From Symsagittifera roscoffensis (Eukaryota; Xenacoelomorpha; Acoela; Convolutidae), in assembly GCF_963678635.1 (NCBI RefSeq), contig NC_087071.1:14794864-14858863 (forward strand): DNA of 64,000 nt, written 5' to 3'. The notes beneath the pieces are model-generated. The model ran no database searches. It saw only the letters and a list, made by a program, of their open reading frames with translations, and had not been told where the DNA came from. Positions 56,694 to 64,000 of this stretch are shown piece by piece. Position 1 is the first letter of the stretch. Every line of letters starts with the position of its first letter. The position numbers were made by a program, and so were the translations under genes.

Positions 56694-59600
56694 CCCAGAT
56701 CCAGTCACATTGGCAGACAGGAGTCTTGAGTTTCGCTGGAGCTGCTACGCCACAGATGTTGGCAACCCAGGACATGCTAGGGATGACCAAAGTTTACACG
56801 GTGACCCTGATGATTGGGACCAACGACGTGTCAAGGGGAGAAGCGAGGAAAATAATGAGGCTGTACGACAAGATGAGCTCCCTTCTTGAGGAACTGAGGA
56901 TCCAGATGGACCCCATCCTGCTGACGGTATGCACGGTCCCCTACAACATGATGTTTGATCAGCACGCCTTAGAGATGAATGAGAAGGTGCGGAGCCTGAA
57001 CAAGGTGATCCGAGAGATACACCGAAAGAGTGTGCTTCCTGTCAGACTGTTGGACGTAGCGGAACGTATGGAGAAAAAGGGATTCCCTGAAGACACCTCC
57101 AAAGATGGAATCCATTTCGATAGGCCAAGGGGAGCGGAGTGGCTGAACGATGTCTTCCAGGAACACATAAACACGCTAGAGGCGGATCTGCTGGAAACAG
57201 CCCAATTCACTTTAGGACCACCTCCGAACCCACCATTCCTTGCCTCGAGGGCCTTGGCTGGTCGCTTGGGAACGAGAGTTGATACCAGAGACAGTTCAAG
57301 GAGCAATCAGACCCGATTGCAGAGTGCCACGCCAATGGAGTCTGAGGAGGTAGCGTCATCAACACCTCCAGGCTCGGCGATATCCTCTGTGGTAGTGGCA
57401 GAGGGCAGGAGGGAAAAGAAGTCTATGGAGACCGCTCGCTTGAGATATCCTGAGAAGGTGAAGGAACTGGATCTAGAGAGTTTGGAATGCAGGCGAGAAT
57501 TGGCGGAAACCCTGGGGATCGAACGAGTGTCGCACGAGGATTTGAATAGACATCATTGCGTGGACTGGTTGAAAGCTCATGAGGCGCACTTCTCGAGAGC
57601 GAAGTTGATGGAGACCACAGACCTGACTGGAATTCCCACAAAAGCGATCATGGGACCCATTAACTACAGACCTCTCAAGCTGCTGGGGAGTCCTGGACTT
57701 ATAGCAGAACCTCCCAAGCACCGAACTAGCATCGCCAGGATCAGGTTGGCAACCCCGGCACAGTTAAAGGTGTCAGACAAGCTACTCAATCCGGGGGGAA
57801 TGGAATTGCCTGATGCCGCTTACGAAGGCTCGAAATTGGCGGAAGATCCCAGGTACGGGAAGCCCTGTGGCAGCACCCAACTGGCCAAGACCTTGGCAGT
57901 TTATGATAGAGCAGATCCAGCTGCTGCGAGAGTAGTCATTGTGGCGGGATCGGACTTCGAAGGAACGTCTCCCAAGTTGTTCTGGCCGGAGACTCTGAGA
58001 TACTCTTTGCCAGGAGCCGAAATGAACCAGATGTTGACTCTGGTGGTGGCAATAAAGTCGGAAATGCCCTGTGAACCTGAGCTGCTATTGTTTGCAGGAA
58101 TGAATGATCACCTGCACGCGATGGGACTTCTTGAGCAATTGAGGGGCAATGAGATTCCGACATCGAGGAAGATATGGGAGGCCATTCAGGCGTTGTTTGC
58201 GGCGATGAATGAAGTACAAGAGAATGTAGCCTCGAGGTTTGGGTCTAAGACGAAGGTGGTGTTCTACACATCCCCTGGATACGCGAATATGCCACCCGCC
58301 CTACAATTCGTGTACGCGGTCTTGATCCTAATAGCAGAAGGGAGTGAATGGCGGATTCTGATGGCAGCCCCCAATCGAGAGTTGGAGCCATCGAACCTGA
58401 GGCTTTACAAATCAGAATTGGCGGCGGCATGGGCTGACATATCTCATGCACTGAGGGGCTTTTACGGACTAGCCGATGTCCTGATTGTATTGGATGAGGT
58501 ACTCTTGCTAGAGATATCGAACTTTGCTAGACAACTTAAGTTCAGCCCAGTCATTGGGGACGATCACCCGGCGATAAGCCAGTTGACGGCCAGCTTGTGG
58601 TTTCGGAGTATGGATGTGAAAGTCACAAATTCCACCAGCAGGTCTAGAGGTCCCAGCAACGAGAGAAGAAATGTGGTCGAGACGGAAAAACAGTTAGAAT
58701 CGATGAAATATCGCTTGACTCAAGAGAATGGCTGGTGGCCATTCCTGACACCAAGGCTGGAGAACGTCACGAACAAGACGAGGGAGGAAGCACCACCCCT
58801 CGTGAAACAAGTCTGGAGTTTTCTAGAGAAGCAACTGGAGCTAGCTGAAGTAAGAGACATGACGGTGGCTAGATTTGTCTCGGCCGCCAATGAAGTGACG
58901 ATTGGAGGGTTCTGGAGAGAGCACGCCAAAGGCGAACTGAAGACTAGGAGAGATTACGAGATTCTCAAGTTCTTGAGTCCTTGCTGGGAGAAGGAATTCT
59001 TGGCAGGAATATTCGGTACCACGGCGACTATCTTTGGAGCCTTCGTACAGGAGATACTGGGCATGCCCATCAGCCTGCTCTTGGCCCTGTATTTGGTCTA
59101 CCCCAGATACTTGTTCAACATGGGCCCAGCATACATGTTTAGTCGAGGAGTGGAGACACTTCGAGTTGATGGGTACCTGGCACTAGTACTCTTGACCCAT
59201 GGGGAATTGGTGTCGTTTCATCGATTAATGGAATATGGAGAGCCTCTGTCTATGGGGAGAGTCCACACGAGCATTGAAACCAGCTACTACAAGTGTGCCG
59301 CAGGGTTGAAGACGTTGCTAGTACAATACCTCATGATGCAAAATCGGTACATGACGGGTGAGGATGAGAATCCAACCTCGAGAGAAGAATGGAAGAAGGC
59401 GAACAGAGGGATGCCTCTGTTGACGGACCTATGCCTGGCAATGAGGTCGGACCCAATGGGGATAATCCGGGGTCTAGAGGAGGTGGTGACCTGCATTTAT
59501 GGTCCAGCAGTGACGTACGCGTTTCCAGATCACCTGGTGACAACGTATCGTCACTCGGTGACGCACTTGAGTCTCATCAGTGTACTGGATGGTACAGCAC

Positions 59601-62600
59601 TGAATTGGTGTCAGCAAGAGGTGCTCAGAGCGCGTATGAGCAACACGGTACTCTTTGGAAAAGTGAAAGATGCCGAGCTGATAGTGTGCAACTTCAGGGG
59701 ACAAATGCAATGTAGAATGGGAGGCAAGCGAGAGGGCCCCATTGAAATGTATCCCAAGTTCTGGAACTTAAACCCATTGACGGCCGACGGACGAGAAGTC
59801 TTGAGAATCCCCGCCTGGAAGGAGTGCTGTGCACTAGTTAAGAGGGAGCTGGAGGCCATAATGGAGAAAGAAATCCTCCCAGCCACCATGCCTGAGTTCC
59901 CGACAGTCAGGAGGATGACCTTGGGAATGAACAGTCCCTTGGTAGTTCCCTCCATAATGGCGAAGATGACGACGGAGGAAATGCAGAGGCATTTCACGGA
60001 TGGCTGGGATCCCCTGTTCATCGGCTACACGGCGGCGGTCTACTTCCATACCAGCGAGATGAAGGTAAATTCGTGGACGACGCAAGCGAAAAAGAGTAGA
60101 GGTTCGCAGCCCCCCGGATATGAGGTGCGGAAAGTCTTGAGAACTCTTGAGAAGGAGGGACTTGAGAACATGCTACCCATATGGGATGACGGCAGGATGA
60201 TCGTGATGGAGGGGCACGTCGCATTGGTGGACGACATGAAATTTGCCACGAGAAAATACAAGGCACCCTATGGCTTGGAACAGGTAGAGATGATACAGGA
60301 GGGAACAGAACTAGATGCAGCAGGTCAACTGCATGTAGCCCTGACGGAATACAAAAAGCTGGATCCTACAACACCATCACCACTGTCAGTGGACACGCCT
60401 GGAGACAAGAGGAGTGGACCCGTTGAGGACCGATTCAAAAGAATTCTCGAGAGAAGAAGAAATGAATCAGAGGAAGAGAGCATGGATGAAACCCTCAGTG
60501 AAGCTGGAGAAGACATGGAGAAAGGGAATACGCCTGAACCAGGGCCATCAGGGGAGGAGCTCACCACTCAAGAGCTGTTGAAAGACTTGAGCGAAGAGAA
60601 TTGGGCAGACACTGCCACCCCATCTCTGAACCCGTCCCCCCGGAAGAACCTGGAGTTGCCATTGGCAGGTGAGACCTTCAATATGGGGATGTTACTCTTG
60701 AGCTCGGAGGAAAGGGAAAAGAACACGTTCGAAGGGAACAGGGACATGTTCCTGGGATCTCTTAAGGATGACGCTTGGCAGGAGTTCTTAAAAGAATTCA
60801 ATCAAGAAGTGGGCAGCGAGATGACGCTGGACAAGTTCAAGAAGGAACTGTGGGACACAGTAGTGAGGTTTGGGGAACCGCTCCTGATAGGAACGGGCCT
60901 GGACGAGAAAGCAAGAAAAGAGCTGCTGAACAAGCTAGTGGAGCTGAGGAATTCACGATCGAAGGCTAGAGAAGAAAAATGTGAGGACAGCTCTACTCTG
61001 AAACAAAATACTGTAGATAAAATAGTTGATGATATAAAAAGGGATAAGGTTGGGACTAGTATTATGATTAAAAGTACTAATATCCTTAAGGCTCGAGCAG
61101 GGGGGAGGCAAGAGTTGGAAGGAGTGGATGGAGAGGTCGAATCAGTGATGATAGCCACAACACCCTCAAGCAGAGATGTGAAGACTCGCAAGAGGAAGAG
61201 AGAAGTGGAAGGATTGGGTAGTCCTTCAGTGGATGCTGTTTCGGAAGGAAACTTGAGAGAGACGGCGCCCATCGTTTTGGCTCGATGCAAGACGGCGGCA
61301 TACAAGAACAGCTCGGAGCTCAGGAGACCACTTGAAATAGAAAAGGAGATAGAGGTTTCCGCCAGTTCGACGTCGGAAGAAGACTTCAAGCCTCAGAAGA
61401 TAAACGTGAAGAGAGGTTCAACGAACGGACAGGTAGGGGAAGTGGATGTCGGCAAAGAATGGATCTCGAAGGCACATCAGGACATGGGCAAACAGGTGAC
61501 GAGTGATCCATTGGAGAGGAACAAGACGAGGAATACTTCCCGGACGTGGTGGGTGGCCCTCGAAACATTGAAGGAAATGGAGGACTGCTTGAAGAAGTTG
61601 GACAGTGGAGTAGCTCGCAAGCGACGCAATTGGGCCACCCAGCAAAAAGCCGAGGTTAATAAGATAGAAATGGCAAATCATCTGAAGAGGTCCTGGCAGA
61701 GTTTGTTGAAGGATCATTTTGAAGAGGCAATGAGGACACCATCATCAGCACCGCCATTAATGGCGAATCCCTTCGTTAGAACAGCGGGACAATTAATGTT
61801 CACCTGGAGTCTGGTGGGAATAGAGTTGGAGACATTGACCTCGTATGACAGGCTGAAGTTTGGAAGCAAGAAGCTAGGCGTTTATCAGGCACTGATGCAA
61901 CACGTAGCCAGGGACAATTCAGGCTTGAGCCTGGCTAGAAGAAAAGATGCCACATGTTTCTTGAGATGGATAATGTCAATGATGTCTGATAGCACCATCC
62001 TGGCATGCCACCAGAGAGCAAGCGGAAGTAAAACCATGGAAAAAAGAGTCTCAACGATCATCTTGAACGTATATCAGAGTACAGGAATAGAGAAGGAAGA
62101 TGGTTCCAGACTATCCTTAGAGAACCATAGAAAGCTAGACGAGGTACGGAGGTTCTCCAATAAGAAGTTCGAGGAAGAACATGATGTTCACCGTAACCTG
62201 GCCTCGTCAGAGCAGTACTCGAGGCTCAGCGAGAAGGGGGAATACCAATATGTGTCTGGAGTGATGGGAATAGCCTACAATCCCTTCTTAGACTCGGAAG
62301 CTGGAGGAGCCCACAGAAACCATGAGGTAGCGGAGCTACTGAAGTTTTGGACAGAAAGAATAATGGAAATAGACGCGGTGGAAAAAGAGGGGCCGAGCCT
62401 GAGCCTGATTCTTGAGAAAACACCAGAGGTGGTAAGCATACCGCGCTCAAACAAGAGAATTGAAGTGAACATGGGCGGTGGAAATGGCTTGTTAACCACG
62501 AACTTGGGAGTGGTATGGAAGCTACTAAGACCCTCCTGGTGTCCACATCCCCACGCGAGTCTAATCGAGAAAACCACCGAGCGAGTGAGGTTAGCACCAA

Positions 62601-64000
62601 CGGAAGATGAAGATCTGGCAAAGTTGAGTGTGCTGCATAAGCTAATCACACCCCAGATGCAAGAGCCAAGCGAAAAGACGAGCAATCCCGGGTCAGCAAA
62701 GAAATTGGAGCCGGGTAGCTGTCTGGATTCGACGTGTGGGAACGGAGAGCACACCTGCGATGGACGGTCATGCGTCAGAATACTGTCATTTCAAAAAGAA
62801 GACCTGGTCACTTGGTTCGAAGACATCACAGAAAGGGAGAAAAGTGAAGTGCAAATAGTAGCGGAATGTTACGCGAGAACCACGGTGAATATAGCGACAG
62901 CTCTTGGACTCTTCTCGAGAATGTGTGGTCTGCAGGCACTGGAGAGACTAGAATCTGAACATCATTTAGTGACGGCGTTGAGCGTAGAATCATGGCCCGG
63001 GGTGTTGCAGGTGACTCAAAAACACATCCGGAGCTGGAAGGTTGGTCTTGAGGCGGAAATGGGATTTCCCATGAGCGAAGCTTATGGCTTGCCATTGAAC
63101 GCGAAATCGCTGATAGGGTCAATGATGGCCAACTTGTGCGGAAGCCACTACCCGCTGCACATGGCGATGGTGGAAGTGTCCAGCCAGAGAATACTGGTGG
63201 ACAAGGCCTTCTCAGTGCCCAAGTGCGTGAGGTTGGCTCGGATATCGCATCACTCGCACAAGTTGTTGAGAAAAATCAGAGGGACAGTACCAAAAGAATT
63301 GAGAGATGACTTGAGTGAAATCTGGGGAGAAGAACTTCTGAAGTTGGAGAGAGAAAACACAAGCGATCACGAGAGACAAAACGTGATCGGAAAACCTGTG
63401 GGAAGTGCTCCAAACCTGGAAGATAACGACACGATGCATGAGAAAATGATGGAGCTTGAGCCTCTCTTGGAAGCCTCAGGGGAGCGTAATCTCAGGAGCA
63501 TTGAGATCTCCCATGGGGAATGCCCATGCCACTGTTTGGCACAAACTGTGTGGTATCCAGATCACAAGAACCTTTGCCTGGTGTGGGATGTGGAAGAGAT
63601 TCGGTCGATCGGACTACCGGATCACCGACAGAAGGTGACGCTCTTAGTAGTGAGCACGATGTTAGCTCTGAGATGGATAGAAGAGAATATAACGAAGTAT
63701 CGGGAGGCGACGACGCCAACGGCTGAGTCAATATACGCGATAGACTACAGCAGGAGACTCGAGTTGTTTGAGACTGCGTGCAAAGTATTCGCCATACCAA
63801 CGGAAGTCAGACACGTATGGAGCCGCTTGAGGTACTTTCCGTGGTTTCGGGCGACGCTGACGTCTTGGTTGTACATGACAACGAAAGATCACATGAGAAA
63901 ACATCAAAAGGAGTATCGACAGTTCCAGGCCGAGATTGGGCCGGAAGCTTTCAAGAGACCCCTGCTAACCCATCGTAATGCAATCACGACAGGATGGAAA
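56600..64000 (+). CDS. Giant ORF (at least 2,467 codons), SGNH-like blocks, otherwise unknown
   Basis: I read this frame codon by codon from 56600 to the window end without meeting a stop; the first ATG is 56756. Residue numbers are from that Met. Residues 16-27 TVTLMIGTNDVS and 117-120 DGIH fit SGNH-hydrolase blocks III (GxND) and V (DxxH). A second similar unit follows: VVIVAGSDFEGTS (about 393-405) and LLLFAGMNDHLHAMGLL (about 443-459). A hydrophobic segment GIFGTTATIFGAFVQEIL and ISLLLALYLVYPRYLF (about 752-785) could be membrane-associated. Residues 1180-1560 are Glu/Lys-rich, with KTRKRKREVEG as a possible nuclear signal. A CX4CX6CX4C cluster is at 1989-2006. No integrase, env or other known domain recognised. 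Most minus-strand ORFs listed opposite it are shadows. Confidence 0.85.

Larger units (their letters stand above)
44700..64000 (+). mobile_element. Giant Ty3/gypsy-type element, 5' part (cut by window end)
   Basis: From about 44700 GC content rises and the sequence style changes. Content: a 3.2-kb repeat-rich leader/LTR region, Gag, protease, RT-RNaseH, macro-like ORF, a gap with a splice acceptor, a coiled-coil ORF and a giant ORF leaving the window. More than 19 kb lies in the window, so the full element is giant, comparable in scale to plant Ogre or planarian Burro elements. The LTRs cannot be delimited because the 3' LTR is outside. Related by RT type to copies 1 and 2 only at the Ty3/gypsy level; the proteins are not similar otherwise. 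Confidence 0.8.

Noticed and set aside
56850..64000. Many minus-strand ORFs of 60-230 codons opposite the giant ORF
   Set aside because: Antisense shadows of a GC-balanced sense frame; Ser/Leu/Pro-rich composition typical of such shadows.

Overview
The window is AT-rich animal (invertebrate-like) nuclear DNA dominated by transposable elements. There is no bacterial signal: genes are monocistronic retroelement polyproteins, candidate host exons have GT/AG borders, and hAT-like MITEs with 8-bp target duplications are present. The species cannot be named from sequence alone. I could run no database search, so family names rest on motifs I can read.

Layout. (1) 1-9744, minus strand: the 5' part of an LTR retrotransposon of the Ty3/gypsy type (LTR, leader, Gag, protease, start of RT). 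Its protease module is tandemly duplicated, and the rest lies left of the window. (2) 9745-21386: intergenic/intronic DNA with MITEs, a 1.05-kb TIR element, a 5'-truncated but ORF-intact LINE (13575-16305) inside an intron of a candidate host gene, and a second host exon at 21178. (3) 21387-38376, minus strand: a complete 17-kb retrovirus-like element of the same family as (1). It has two ~410-bp LTRs, a 4-bp AATT target duplication, a leader with conserved small ORFs, Gag, protease, RT, RNase H, integrase, an extra P/S/N-rich ORF, small membrane ORFs and an env resembling chuvirus-type glycoproteins. Most of its ORFs are broken. It interrupts a host open frame, which continues on the other side. 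(4) 38381-44700: host sequence, two MITE families, a 107-bp minisatellite built from an exon-like unit, and repeats. (5) about 44700-64000, plus strand: the 5' part of a giant Ty3/gypsy-type element of distinctly higher GC. It runs from a long repeat-rich leader to Gag (two zinc knuckles), DTG protease and RT/RNase H, then a macro-domain-like ORF. No integrase is seen at the expected place. A second transcription unit follows: a coiled-coil ORF, then an unbroken frame of at least 2,467 codons that leaves the window.

The most unusual object is region 5. A retroelement carries a macro-domain-like module, SGNH-hydrolase-like blocks and a giant protein of unknown function. A strand-biased CTTGAG hexamer recurs through its coding and non-coding DNA. 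Region 3 is a second point of interest: a recently inserted env-bearing element with nearly identical LTRs but badly eroded genes, disrupting a host exon.
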